Origin: an uncultured Clostridia bacterium
Lineage (GTDB): Bacteria; Bacillota; Clostridia; Christensenellales; Aristaeellaceae
Length of the DNA stretch: 64,000 bases
Direction: 5' to 3'
Assembly: GCA_934636105.1 (NCBI GenBank)
Contig: CAKTZR010000004.1
Span: 138,943 to 202,942, forward strand
The first letter of the stretch is position 1, and each line of letters begins with the position of its first letter. The notes beneath the pieces were generated by a model. It ran no database searches. It saw nothing but the letters and a program-made list of their open reading frames with translations, and was not told where the DNA came from. A program made the position numbers and the translations under genes. Positions 7,810 through 17,100 of this stretch are shown here, piece after piece.

Positions 7810-10770
7810 TTAATCCTTCCTTTCGTTATGCGCGGCCAGCGCCTGCTGCTGATCGATGGCGGCGAACAGCGAGCGCAGGCGGATGCGCACCGCGCCCAGA
7901 TTGGTGATTTCGTCAATCTTGATCTGGGTATAAATCTTATCCTTGGATTCGAGAATCTCGCGCACCTCGTCGGTGGTAATCGCGTCCACGCCGCAGCCGA
8001 AGGAGACGAGCTGAACGAGGTTCATATCCTGCTGGGTGGTGATGTAGCGCGCGGCGGCGTACAGGCGGGCGTGATACGTCCACTGGTTGAGTACGCCCTG
8101 CGCCTGCTTCTCCATGTGCCAGGAGAGCGAATCTTCCGTGACGACAGCCGCGCCGAAGCCCGCAATCAGCTTGTCGATGCCGTGGTTGATTTCCGGATCG
8201 ACGTGATACGGGCGGCCGACCAGCACGATGATGCGGCGGCCCTCCCTGCGCGCCTGCTCGATCATCTCCTCGCCCTTCCTGCGCACGTCCGCCATGTACG
8301 CGTCGTAGGCATTGTATGCCGCGTCGCATGCGTGGCGAACCTCGCGGGCGGTGATATCCGGGAAATGCTGCTGCAAAATGCCGGTCAGCTTCTTCGGGAA
8401 CACCTTGCGGTGGTCGATGCCCACGTAATCGTGGATGAAATCGATCTGGCGCACGGCGGGCATGTTGGCGGCGATGACCTCGGGATAATACGCCACGACC
8501 GGGCAATTATAATGGTTGTCGCCCAAATGCTCGTCCATGTTGTAGCTCATGCAGGGGTAGAAGATGGTCTTCACGCCCTGACCGATGAGATAATCGACAT
8601 GGCCGTGCATCAGCTTCGCCGGGAAGCAGACGGTATCCGACGGAATCGTAGCCTGCCCCGCGATATACAGCTTGCGGCTGGAGAACGGGGAAACGGCCAC
8701 GTCAAAGCCCAAATCCGTGAACAGCGCGTGCCAGAACGGCAGCAGCTCATACATGTTCAGGCCCATCGGCAGGCCGATGGTGCCGCGCGGGGCGTTTTCC
8801 CGGCGGTCGTTCATGATGGAGAGCAGCTTTTCCTGCTTGTAGGCGTAGAGGTTCAGGCCGCTCTGCTGCTTGCTGCCGGAAACCGGGCGGTCGCAGCGAT
8901 TGCCGCTGATGAACCGGCGGCCGCCGCCGAAGTCGTTGACCGTCAGGCGGCAGTGGTTTTCGCACAGGCCGCAGCGCGCCTGCTTGACGTTGTGGGTGAA
9001 AGCGTTCAGCGTCTCAAGGCTCAAAACCGTGCTCTCGCCCGGATGCAGCGCGCGCTGTTCTTTGGCGTGCAGCGCCGCGCCGTAAGCGCCCATCAGGCCC
9101 GCGATATCCGGGCGGACAACGTCCACGCCCAGTTCGTTTTCAAACGCGCGGAGCACCGCGTCGTTGAGGAACGTGCCGCCCTGCACGACGATGTGCTGAC
9201 CCAACTCCTGCGGGCCGGAGCAGCGGATGACTTTGTAGAGCGCGTTTTTGACGACCGAGATGGACAGGCCGGCGGAAATATCGGTCACGTCCGCGCCGTC
9301 CTTCTGCGCCTGCTTGACGGAGGAATTCATGAACACCGTGCAGCGCGAACCGAGATCGACCGGCTTGCGCGCTGCCAGACCCAGCTGGGAGAAATCCTCG
9401 ATCTTATAGCCCAGCGCGCTGGCGAACGTCTGCAGGAACGAGCCGCAGCCGGAGGAGCAGGCTTCGTTGAGGAAGATGTTGTCGATCACGCCGTTGTGAA
9501 TCTTGAAGCACTTGATATCCTGTCCGCCGATATCGATGATGAAATCGACGTTCGGCATAAACGCGCGCGCGGCGGTGAAATGCGCTACGGTTTCGACCAG
9601 ACCGAAATCCACGCCGAACGCGCTGCGGATCAAATCCTCGCCATAGCCCGTGACCGCGCCCGCGCGGACAATCCAATCCGGATGCTCGGTGCGCAAATCG
9701 GTCAGGAAGCTGCGCACATGCGGCACGGGATCGCCGCTGTTGCTCTGGTAGCGGGTCAGCAGCAGCTCACCGTCGGTGGAGATGACGACGGATTTGATGG
9801 TCGTCGAGCCGGAGTCGATGCCCAGATACACGTCGCCGGTATACGTCGCGGGATCGCGGCGCTTGACCTGCGCCTTGGCGTGGCGCGCGCGGAAGGCGGC
9901 CAGCTCGTCTTCATCCTTGAAAAGCGGCGGCAGGGCGTTATAACTCTCCGTGCTGTGGAAGGCCTCGATGGCCTCCAGGCATTCGCTGAGCAGCACCGGT
10001 TCGGAGGGCTGGTGCGCCGCGCCGAGCGCGACGAAATACAGCGAATTTTCGGGGCACACGCCGGTGAGGTGCAGCGCCTCGTCAAAGCAGGCGCGAAGTT
10101 CGCTCATGAAGGTGAGCGGGCCGCCGAGGTAGACGACGTTGCCCTCGATCGGACGGCCCTGCGCCAGACCCGCGATGGTCTGATTGACCACGGCCATGAA
10201 GATGGAGCGCGCCACATCCGCGCGGGCCGCGCCCTGATTGAGCAGGGGCTGCACATCCGTTTTGGCGAACACGCCGCAGCGGGAGGCGATGGTATAGGTG
10301 CGCTGCGCCTTTTGGGCTTCTTCGTTCATTTCCGTCGGAGTCACGCCCAGCAGCGTGGCCATCTGGTCGATGAACGCGCCGGTGCCGCCTGCGCAGGAAC
10401 CGTTCATGCGCACCTCAAGCGTACCCTGCAGGAACAGGATTTTCGCATCCTCGCCGCCCAGCTCGATGATGACGTCCGTGCCGGGCATGAGCATATCCGC
10501 CGCGACCTTGGTGGCGTAGACCTCTTGCACGAAGGAGATGTGCGAACCGAGGGCCAGGCCCATGCCCGCCGAGCCGGAAATGCTCAGCCGGACGGGCGCG
10601 CCGTGGACGACCTCGCTGTCCAGCCGGGTGAGCAGCTCGCGCGTTTTCTGCGCGATGAGGGAGAGGTGGCGCTCATAACAGGAATAAATGATTTTGTCGG
10701 CCTCGTCCAGCACGACGCACTTGATGGTGGTCGAGCCGATATCCAGACCGATGCGAAGGGTTTCGGGCAT
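7810..10770 (-). CDS. CoA-enzyme activase with two BadF/HgdC ATPase domains
   Basis: A 986-residue protein. Domain one (about residues 1-260) starts LRIGLDIGSTTIKCVVLDE and has GSCAGGTGAFIDQMA. Domain two (about 305-565) repeats the ASKHA fold with LGIDSGSTTIKSVV and EACSSGCGSFLQTFA. A DUF2229-like region follows with the Cys cluster CGLCENHCR...GNRCDR. Known relatives hydrolyse ATP to push an electron into radical 2-hydroxyacyl-CoA dehydratases or benzoyl-CoA-type enzymes; the function of these long double-domain forms is not established. The ATG at 10770 has AAAGGA upstream; a longer in-frame start would lie in the leader. It is co-transcribed with the next gene, and no classical HgdAB pair lies nearby. 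Confidence 0.86.
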   Translation of the reverse strand: MPETLRIGLDIGSTTIKCVVLDEADKIIYSCYERHLSLIAQKTRELLTRLDSEVVHGAPVRLSISGSAGMGLALGSHISFVQEVYATKVAADMLMPGTDVIIELGGEDAKILFLQGTLEVRMNGSCAGGTGAFIDQMATLLGVTPTEMNEEAQKAQRTYTIASRCGVFAKTDVQPLLNQGAARADVARSIFMAVVNQTIAGLAQGRPIEGNVVYLGGPLTFMSELRACFDEALHLTGVCPENSLYFVALGAAHQPSEPVLLSECLEAIEAFHSTESYNALPPLFKDEDELAAFRARHAKAQVKRRDPATYTGDVYLGIDSGSTTIKSVVISTDGELLLTRYQSNSGDPVPHVRSFLTDLRTEHPDWIVRAGAVTGYGEDLIRSAFGVDFGLVETVAHFTAARAFMPNVDFIIDIGGQDIKCFKIHNGVIDNIFLNEACSSGCGSFLQTFASALGYKIEDFSQLGLAARKPVDLGSRCTVFMNSSVKQAQKDGADVTDISAGLSISVVKNALYKVIRCSGPQELGQHIVVQGGTFLNDAVLRAFENELGVDVVRPDIAGLMGAYGAALHAKEQRALHPGESTVLSLETLNAFTHNVKQARCGLCENHCRLTVNDFGGGRRFISGNRCDRPVSGSKQQSGLNLYAYKQEKLLSIMNDRRENAPRGTIGLPMGLNMYELLPFWHALFTDLGFDVAVSPFSSRKLYIAGQATIPSDTVCFPAKLMHGHVDYLIGQGVKTIFYPCMSYNMDEHLGDNHYNCPVVAYYPEVIAANMPAVRQIDFIHDYVGIDHRKVFPKKLTGILQQHFPDITAREVRHACDAAYNAYDAYMADVRRKGEEMIEQARREGRRIIVLVGRPYHVDPEINHGIDKLIAGFGAAVVTEDSLSWHMEKQAQGVLNQWTYHARLYAAARYITTQQDMNLVQLVSFGCGVDAITTDEVREILESKDKIYTQIKIDEITNLGAVRIRLRSLFAAIDQQQALAAHNERKD

Positions 10771-10873
10771 AACGAAAACGTCCTTTCTGTTGTGACGTAT
10801 ATGAAGCCGCCGGGGCGCGCCAAAAAGCACGCCAGCAGCTATACATGCGTAAAGCAGCTTTTTTCAACATGAC

Positions 10874-10902
10874 ATTATAAGCGAAAAACGATGTTTTTAC
10901 AA
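10874..10902 (-). promoter_or_regulatory. Promoter of the activase operon
   Basis: On the minus strand: TTGTAA (10897-10902), 17-nt spacer, perfect TATAAT (10874-10879). It lies about 100 nt upstream of the activase ATG. Confidence 0.7.
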
Positions 10903-10994
10903 GTATAAACAGAAAAGAGTCAATAATTGTCCAATAAGAAGGAAGCGAAAACGTGAGGAATGACGAGGAAAAGAACGTTTTTTCGCTCTGATGC

Positions 10995-11023
10995 TTGATG
11001 ATAATCGTCAAGTCTGCTATAAT
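10995..11023 (+). promoter_or_regulatory. Promoter of the RNA methyltransferase and perhaps plsX block
   Basis: TTGATG (10995-11000), 17-nt spacer, TATAAT (11018-11023) with an upstream TG making an extended -10. Confidence 0.75.
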
Positions 11024-11068
11024 GACAAAATGGTTGAATGTGTTTGAAAATCAAAGGAGGGAAAGCGA

Positions 11069-11794
11069 TTGGCTAAGCTGGAGGCTTACGATAAGGCGCT
11101 GGATTATTCCTACGCACCGGGTATTTTCCCCGCGACGGAATGCCTCAAAAACGCGAAAAAGCGCTGCATGCGGCTGCTGGTTTCCTCAAACGGTTTGCAG
11201 AGCGAGGGCGTGCAGGCGCTGGAAAAGGCCGCGCAGGAAGCAGGCATCCGCGTGGAGGTCGCCGACCGCGCGCTGGAACGCATTTCCAAAAAGGAAAACT
11301 GCTTTGCGGCGATGGTTTATAAAAAATCGGAAGGGAAGTTCGACGAGGACAGCCCGCATATCGTGCTCCATCATCCCAGCGACAGCGGCAATCTGGGCAC
11401 GATCCTGCGCACGGCGCTAGGCTTCGGGCTGAAAAACATCGCGATTATCCGTCCGGCCGTCGATTCGGATGATCCCCGCGTGGTGCGCGCGTCGATGGGC
11501 GCGGCGTTTTCGCTCAACGTGCGCCACTTCGATTCCTTTGAACAGTATCGCACGCAGTATCCGCTGCGTCGGCTTTTCCCGTTCATGCTGACGGGCGCCG
11601 TGCCGCTGGATGAAGCCGTGCAGAAGGTGGACGGCCCGTTTTCGCTCGTCTTCGGCAACGAAGCCAGCGGTCTGCCGGATGAGTTCGCGCAAATCGGCGT
11701 GAGCACGCTGATTCCGCACAGCCATCAGATCGATTCGCTGAACCTCGCCATCGCCGCAGGCATCGGCATGTATGCCTTTACGAGAAAGTCGTAA
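11069..11794 (+). CDS. SpoU/TrmH-family RNA 2'-O-methyltransferase
   Basis: A 241-residue SPOUT methylase that would transfer methyl from SAM to a ribose 2'-OH in tRNA or rRNA. The C-terminal half shows the three family motifs: HHPSDSGNLGTILRTA, SLVFGNEASGLPDE and IPHSHQIDSLNLAIAAGI, which form the knotted SAM site. The N-terminal part (about 95 residues) is divergent. The start is TTG at 11069, set by AAAGGAGG 8 nt upstream; no ATG in frame fits as well. It heads the plsX-acpP-rnc-smc direction but is separated by about 110 nt with hairpins. Confidence 0.88.
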   Translation: MAKLEAYDKALDYSYAPGIFPATECLKNAKKRCMRLLVSSNGLQSEGVQALEKAAQEAGIRVEVADRALERISKKENCFAAMVYKKSEGKFDEDSPHIVLHHPSDSGNLGTILRTALGFGLKNIAIIRPAVDSDDPRVVRASMGAAFSLNVRHFDSFEQYRTQYPLRRLFPFMLTGAVPLDEAVQKVDGPFSLVFGNEASGLPDEFAQIGVSTLIPHSHQIDSLNLAIAAGIGMYAFTRKS

Positions 11795-11826
11795 TTCCAC
11801 ATGAATATCTGTCGTACCGAAGGTTT

Positions 11827-11870
11827 CCAAAGGGCGAGCGGAAAGCCCTTTGGTCGTGCCCGCAGGCACG
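11827..11870. repeat. Two adjacent hairpins between the methylase gene and plsX
   Basis: CCAAAGGGC...GCCCTTTGG (11827-11853) and CGTGCC-CGCA-GGCACG (11855-11870) sit back to back. Neither has a T-run, so they are not ordinary intrinsic terminators; they may stabilise mRNA or be part of a dispersed repeat. Confidence 0.5.
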
Positions 11871-11904
11871 AAATTCTCGCTCAAGAGAAAAAGGAGAAGA
11901 AACC

Positions 11905-12942
11905 ATGAAAATTGTCGTGGACGCGATGGGCGGCGATTTCGCCCCCAAGGTCAACGTGGACGGCGCAATCGACGCGCTGCGCGAATACCCGGATATGGAA
12001 ATCATCCTCGTCGGCCCGGAAGCGCTGGTCGAGGAGACGATTTCCGCATACAGCGACGCGGAGGCGATGGCCAAGGTGCGCAATCGCCTGACGGTCGTCA
12101 ACGCGCCGGAGGTCATCACCACCGAGGAACACCCGGTCATGGCGCTGCGCCGCAAGAAAAATTCGACCTTTGTCGTCGGCATGGATATCGTCCGCCGCAA
12201 GGAAGCGCAGGCGTTCGTCTCCGCGGGTTCGACGGGCGCGCTGATGGCGGGCGCGATGTTCAAAATCGGCCGCATCAAGGGCATTGATCGCCCCGCGCTG
12301 GCGACGCTGCTGCCCGTGCCGGGCCGTCCGCTGCTGCTGGTGGACGCGGGCGCGAACACGGACTGCCAGCCCAAGTGGATTGTGCAGTTTGCGATGATGG
12401 GCAGCGCCTACATGCGCCGCGTGATGAACGTGGAAAACCCGGAGGTCGGGCTGCTGAACATCGGTGTGGAAGCGGCCAAGGGCAACGAGCAGGCACAAAG
12501 CACGTATGCGCTGATGGAAAAGCCCCAGCCGTTCACCTTCATCGGCAATGTCGAAGCGCGCGACGCGCTGGCAGGCAAGGCCGACGTGATTGCGGCGGAC
12601 GGTTTCATCGGCAACGTGCTGCTCAAGAACACCGAGGGCGTGATTTCGCTGATCTTCGGCCTGATTAAGGGCGGCCTGATGGATTCGACCAAGGGCAAGC
12701 TGGCCGCGCTGCTGGCGAAGGATACGTTCCGCGGCATCAAGCACAGCTTTGATTCCACCGAAATCGGCGGCGCGCCGCTGCTGGGCGTGGAGGGCGCGGT
12801 CATCAAGGCACACGGCAATTCCAACGCGCGCGCGATCTTCTGCGCGATCCGCCAGGCCAAGAGCATGGTGGACGGCGGCGTGGTCGATGTGATCCGCGAG
12901 GAAGTCGCCAAGCTCTCCGTCGAGGACGACAAGGGAGAATAA
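11905..12942 (+). CDS. plsX: Phosphate acyltransferase PlsX
   Basis: Converts acyl-ACP and phosphate to acyl-phosphate for phosphatidic acid synthesis, acting at the membrane face with PlsY. The 345-residue length is normal. It begins KIVVDAMGGDFAPK, the family hallmark, with SAGSTGALMAGA and IAADGFIGNVLLKNTEG further on. The ATG at 11905 follows AAAAGGAG. It is followed by acpP after 59 nt, the usual Firmicute order. No FapR-type operator was recognised upstream. Confidence 0.96.
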   Translation: MKIVVDAMGGDFAPKVNVDGAIDALREYPDMEIILVGPEALVEETISAYSDAEAMAKVRNRLTVVNAPEVITTEEHPVMALRRKKNSTFVVGMDIVRRKEAQAFVSAGSTGALMAGAMFKIGRIKGIDRPALATLLPVPGRPLLLVDAGANTDCQPKWIVQFAMMGSAYMRRVMNVENPEVGLLNIGVEAAKGNEQAQSTYALMEKPQPFTFIGNVEARDALAGKADVIAADGFIGNVLLKNTEGVISLIFGLIKGGLMDSTKGKLAALLAKDTFRGIKHSFDSTEIGGAPLLGVEGAVIKAHGNSNARAIFCAIRQAKSMVDGGVVDVIREEVAKLSVEDDKGE

Positions 12943-13001
12943 TCCGTCTGAAACCCGGAAACGGGTTTGCATAGAGCAACAACCGTAAGGAGGAAACAAA
13001 C

Positions 13002-13229
13002 ATGGTATACGATAAGCTCAAAGGCATGATCGCCGATCAGCTCGGCGTCAGCGAGGAAGAAGTCAAGCCGGAAGCGCGCCTGAAGGAGGATCTCAAGGCG
13101 GACAGCGCGTCCGTGATGATGCTCGTGATGGACGTGGAAAGCGAGTTCAACATCGAGGTTGAGGACGACGCAATTGAAAAGGTCAAGACCGTCGCCGATA
13201 TGGTCAAGTATATCGAAGACAAGATGTAA
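13002..13229 (+). CDS. acpP: Acyl carrier protein
   Basis: A 75-residue acidic carrier protein. The phosphopantetheine attachment Ser lies in LKADSASVMMLVM (variant of the usual DSLD; here DSAS). Its activator AcpS is encoded at 57109. AAGGAGG stands 8 nt before the ATG. It sits between plsX and rnc, as in many Clostridia. Substitution of Leu by Ala after the attachment Ser is mildly unusual. Confidence 0.95.
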   Translation: MVYDKLKGMIADQLGVSEEEVKPEARLKEDLKADSASVMMLVMDVESEFNIEVEDDAIEKVKTVADMVKYIEDKM

Positions 13230-13320
13230 ACAGGAAGCGGACGCGCCGCGCAATCGGCGCGCCCTTCCCGTGTATTTCATTTCGCGCGAAACGCCGCGCG
13301 AAGCGAAATGGACGGGAGTC

Positions 13321-13395
13321 ACCCTTTGAAAGAAAGCAGAAGCCCCAGCCTCCTCTTTTAAGGGGAGGGGGACCGTCCGCAGACGTTGAAAGGGT
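13321..13395. repeat. Dispersed palindromic element, ACCCTTT-ended
   Basis: ACCCTTT (13321-13327) and AAAGGGT near 13389-13395 are terminal inverted repeats around a stem of the type CCTCCTC-TTTTA-AGGGGAGG. It fills the acpP-rnc gap together with other GC-rich inverted repeats at 13240-13315. It resembles the elements at 25813 and 28026 in layout (stem, then a purine/GC tract, then partial inverse). Confidence 0.6.
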
Positions 13396-13416
13396 AAGAA
13401 GATAAGCGAGGCAAGC

Positions 13417-14094
13417 ATGAATTATCAAACCTTGGAGCGGACGATCGGCCATCAGTTTGCCGACATCGGTCTGCTGGATTTGGCGATGACCCATCCCTCC
13501 TATGCGCTTCAGCATCGGTGTCAGGATAACCAGCGCCTTGAATTTCTGGGCGACGCGGTGCTTGAAATCTGCGTCAGCCGCGTGATCTATCATCAGTATC
13601 CCAAACTGCGGGAGGGACAGCTGACCCGCAAGCGCGCCGCGCTGGTCTGCGAAGCGAATCTGGCCAAGGCCGCCACGCGGCTGGGACTGGGCAGTTATTT
13701 GAAGCTCGACCGCGGCGAGGAGGTTGTCGGCGGGCGAGAAAACCCGTCTATCCTCGCCGACACGATGGAAGCGGTGATCGCCGCCGTCTATCTGGACGCG
13801 GGCATGGAGGAGGCCGCCAAGCTGGTTGATCTGGCGATGGACGGCTATGAAACCAGCGAAAAGGGCGATCGCGACGCGAAAAGCGCCTTGCAGGAGTATT
13901 TGCAGGCGCTCGGCGAGGAAACGCCGACCTACGAGATCATCGGGCAGGACGGCCCGCCGCACGCCCGCGTGTTCACCGCGAGGGTGCTTCGCGCGGATGG
14001 AAGCGAACTGGGCACGGGCACGGGCGCGCGCAAGCAGCGCGCCGAGGAAGCCGCCGCCCAGATGGCGCTGCAAAAGCTGAACAAGGCACAATGA
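13417..14094 (+). CDS. rnc: Ribonuclease III
   Basis: Cleaves double-stranded RNA, including rRNA precursors. The 225 residues have the catalytic domain with NQRLEFLGDAVLE, the signature of the metal-binding acidic residues, and a second acidic site in DTMEAVIAAVYLD. The double-stranded RNA-binding domain at the C-terminus is DAKSALQEYLQALG...RKQRAEEAAAQMAL. Length and domain order are standard. It is followed by smc after 36 nt. Confidence 0.96.
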   Translation: MNYQTLERTIGHQFADIGLLDLAMTHPSYALQHRCQDNQRLEFLGDAVLEICVSRVIYHQYPKLREGQLTRKRAALVCEANLAKAATRLGLGSYLKLDRGEEVVGGRENPSILADTMEAVIAAVYLDAGMEEAAKLVDLAMDGYETSEKGDRDAKSALQEYLQALGEETPTYEIIGQDGPPHARVFTARVLRADGSELGTGTGARKQRAEEAAAQMALQKLNKAQ

Positions 14095-14130
14095 CGCCCG
14101 CGTGCGGGTTTACGGAAAGGGGTCGCGCAG

Positions 14131-17100
14131 GTGCGGCTAAAAAGACTGGAAATTTACGGCTTTAAGTCGTTCGCGGATCGAACGGTCGTCGTCTTCGATC
14201 AGGGCATTACCGGCATTGTCGGCCCGAACGGCAGCGGCAAATCCAACCTCTCCGACGCGGTGCGCTGGGTGCTCGGCGAACAGAGCGCCAAAGCGCTGCG
14301 CGGCGGCAAGATGGAGGACGTTATCTTCAACGGCACGCAGAAACGAAAGCGGCTGGGCTATTGCGAGGTTTCGCTCGTCTTTGACAACGAGGATCACGCG
14401 CTGGCCGTGGATTACACCGAGGTGATGATTACCCGGCGCGTGTATCGAAGCGGCGAGGGCGAATATTACATCAACAAATCCGCTTGCAGGCTCAAGGATA
14501 TCGTCGAGCTTTTCCGCGACACGGGCGTGGGCCGGGAGGGTTATTCCATCATTGGTCAGGGACGAATCGACGAGATTCTCTCCCAAAAGAGCGAGGACAG
14601 GCGCGGCGTTTTTGAGGAAGCGGCGGGCATTGTCAAATACCGCACGCGCAAGGAGGAGAGCGAAAAGCGGCTTTCCAACATGCGCGAAAATCTCTCCCGC
14701 GTGGAAGATATCATCGCGGAGCTGGAAAGCCAGCTTGAGCCGCTGGAAAAGGCCAGCGAAACGGCCAGACGCTATCTGAATCTGCGCGACGAGCTGCGCG
14801 TTTTGGAATGTTCGGCCTTTGTGCTGCGCAGCGACCGCGCCAAAGAGCGCATCGCCGAAGCGGAGCAGCTGCTGACCGGGCTGAAAGAGGCCATCGCCAA
14901 CGAGGAAAAGCGCGCTGACGAACTGAGCATTCAGCGCGAAAAGGCCAACGAGAGCGCGCAGAAGCATGAAAACGAAGTGACCGCCGCGCACGACGCGGTG
15001 TTGGAGTTGACACGCGAAACGGAAGCGCGCGAGGGCGAATTGGGCGTTCTGCGTGCGGAAATCAACCGCATGGAAAAAGACGTGCTTGCCCTCAGCCAGG
15101 AGGAGGACGTCAAACGCGCCCGAAGCGCCGCGCTCGATGAGGAAATCGCGAAAAACGAGCGGGATGCGCTCGCCAACCGCACGCAGATCATCGACCTGAC
15201 GCGCCAGCTCAGCCAGAAGGAAGAAGCGCTGCAAGCCGCGCAGGAGGAAGCCCGGCAGGCGGAAGAAAAGCTGGAAGCGCACAAGAGCGCCATCATCGAC
15301 GCGATGAACCGTTTGAGCGACGTGCGCACCAGCGAAGCGCGGCTTTCCACCATGCGCAGGGAATTGGAGCGCCGCGGCGAGGAAGCCGACGCCCAGCGCG
15401 AGGAGCTGGCGCAGACGGCCAGCCGCATGGATGAGCAGCTGGCGCAGGCGGCGGACGAGCTGGAGCAGGCCAAGCGCGGCGAGACTGAAAAGACCGAAAT
15501 CGAACAGAAAATCGAGCAGGAAGCGCAGGAGACGGCGCAGAAGATTGCCGTCGTTCAAAAAGCGCTGGGCGATGCGAACGGCCAGAAGCAGGCCGCGTCC
15601 AGCCGCCTGCGCGTGCTGCGCGAGATGGAGCGCGATTACGCGGGCTATCAGCAGGCGGTCAAGCAGGTGCTGCTGCATGCGCGCGGCAACGCGGGCGTGC
15701 GCGGCGTGGTCGCGTCGCTGATGCGCGTGCCCAAACAGCTGGAACGCGCGGTGGAAGCCGTGCTCGGCGGCGCGCTGCAAAACGTTGTCACGACGGATGA
15801 ATACATCGCCAGAGACATGATCGCGTATCTGCGCCAGAACAAGCTTGGCCGCGCGACTTTCCTGCCGATGACCACCATCAGCGGACGCACGCTCAACGCG
15901 CAGGAGCGGCAGGTGCTCACCATGCCGGGCTGCGTGGGCGTGGCCAGCGAGCTGATCGAGTTTGACGAGCAATACCGCGGCATTGTGGAAAACCTGCTCG
16001 GCCGAACCGTGGTCGCGGAAAACCTCGACGCGGGCATTGAAATCATGCGGCGCGGGCGGCATGCGTTCCGGCTGGTGACGCTGGAGGGCGACGTGATGCA
16101 CTCCGGCGGCTCGATGACGGGCGGCTCAAGCGCTTCCCGCATGACCAGTCTGCTCTCCCGCGAGCGCGAAATCAAGGAACATGAGAAGCTGCTTGTCGAG
16201 CTGGAGGAAAAGATCGCCGATTATGCCCGCCGCATCGAGCGGGGCGAAGCCGTTCGGCAGGAGATCAAGCAGCGCCGCGCGCAAGCGTTTGAGGATATCC
16301 GGCAGGCGCAGATCGACGTTTCCATCGCCCAGGAGCGTGTGCGCACGCTGACCGTGCAGCGCGAGGAACATCGCGCCCAGCAGGATCGATGCGATTTGCT
16401 GCAAAAGCAGATTGCGCAGAATTTGGAGCAGATCGACAGCCAGCTGGCGGGCGCGCGCGACACGCAGGCGGGCGAACAGAAGACCAACGAGGAAATGAAT
16501 AAACAGACCGCCGCTTTGAGCGATGCGCTGTATGAAAAGCGCGAAGCGCTGGACGCGCTGCGCGAGGAAACGCAGAATCTCCGCGTGACGCTGGCGGCCT
16601 GCGAGCGCGACGCCAACGCGCTCAATCAGGATGGCGCGCGCATGCGTCGGGAGCAGAGCGCCGTCGGCGTGCAGATCGGCGAAGCGCACGAAAACCGCGA
16701 AGCGCTGACTCTGCGCCATCAGCAGAGCACCCAGCAGCTGGCGCGCGATACGGCTCAGCAGCAGGCCTGCGCCGCAAGGCTGGAGGCCGCCCAGCAGGAT
16801 TTGGCGGCCAAACAGAATACGCGCAATGAGGGGCAGGAGCAGATCCGCCAGCTCACGCAAGAGATCGATAACCTGCGCGAAACGCTGGCGATGGATATGG
16901 ATAAATGCCATAAGGCGGAATTGGTGCTCGGCCGCACGCAGAGTGAGCTGGAACAGATGCAGCAGCGCATCTGGGACGACTACGAGCTGACCTACGCGGG
17001 CGCGAAGGAATATCTGACCGAGCCGTTTGACATGGCCGGAAGCGACAAGCGTTCCGCCGATATCCGAAAGGAAATCCGCGCGATGGGCCCGGTCAATGTC

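Larger units (their letters stand above)
10771..11068. other. Intergenic region with divergent promoters and an activase leader
   Basis: About 300 bases with no gene. It holds the leftward activase promoter and the rightward methylase promoter. In the activase leader (minus strand), an AAAAAGC arm (10858-10864 side) and a GCTTTTT arm (10822-10828) could form a weak hairpin with a T-run before the ribosome site, a possible attenuator. Base composition is clearly more AT-rich than in the genes. Confidence 0.5.

Noticed and set aside
7828..10872. A 1014-codon open frame on the plus strand opposite the activase gene, and similar long antisense frames (for example 3527-5989 minus, 47611-50235 minus, 62000-63643 minus)
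   Set aside because: They mirror the GC-rich codon use of the real genes, have low-complexity Arg/Ala/His-rich composition, no ribosome sites and no recognisable domains.
13230..13320. GC-rich inverted repeats after acpP as an intrinsic terminator
   Set aside because: Stems are present but there is no T-run in either direction.
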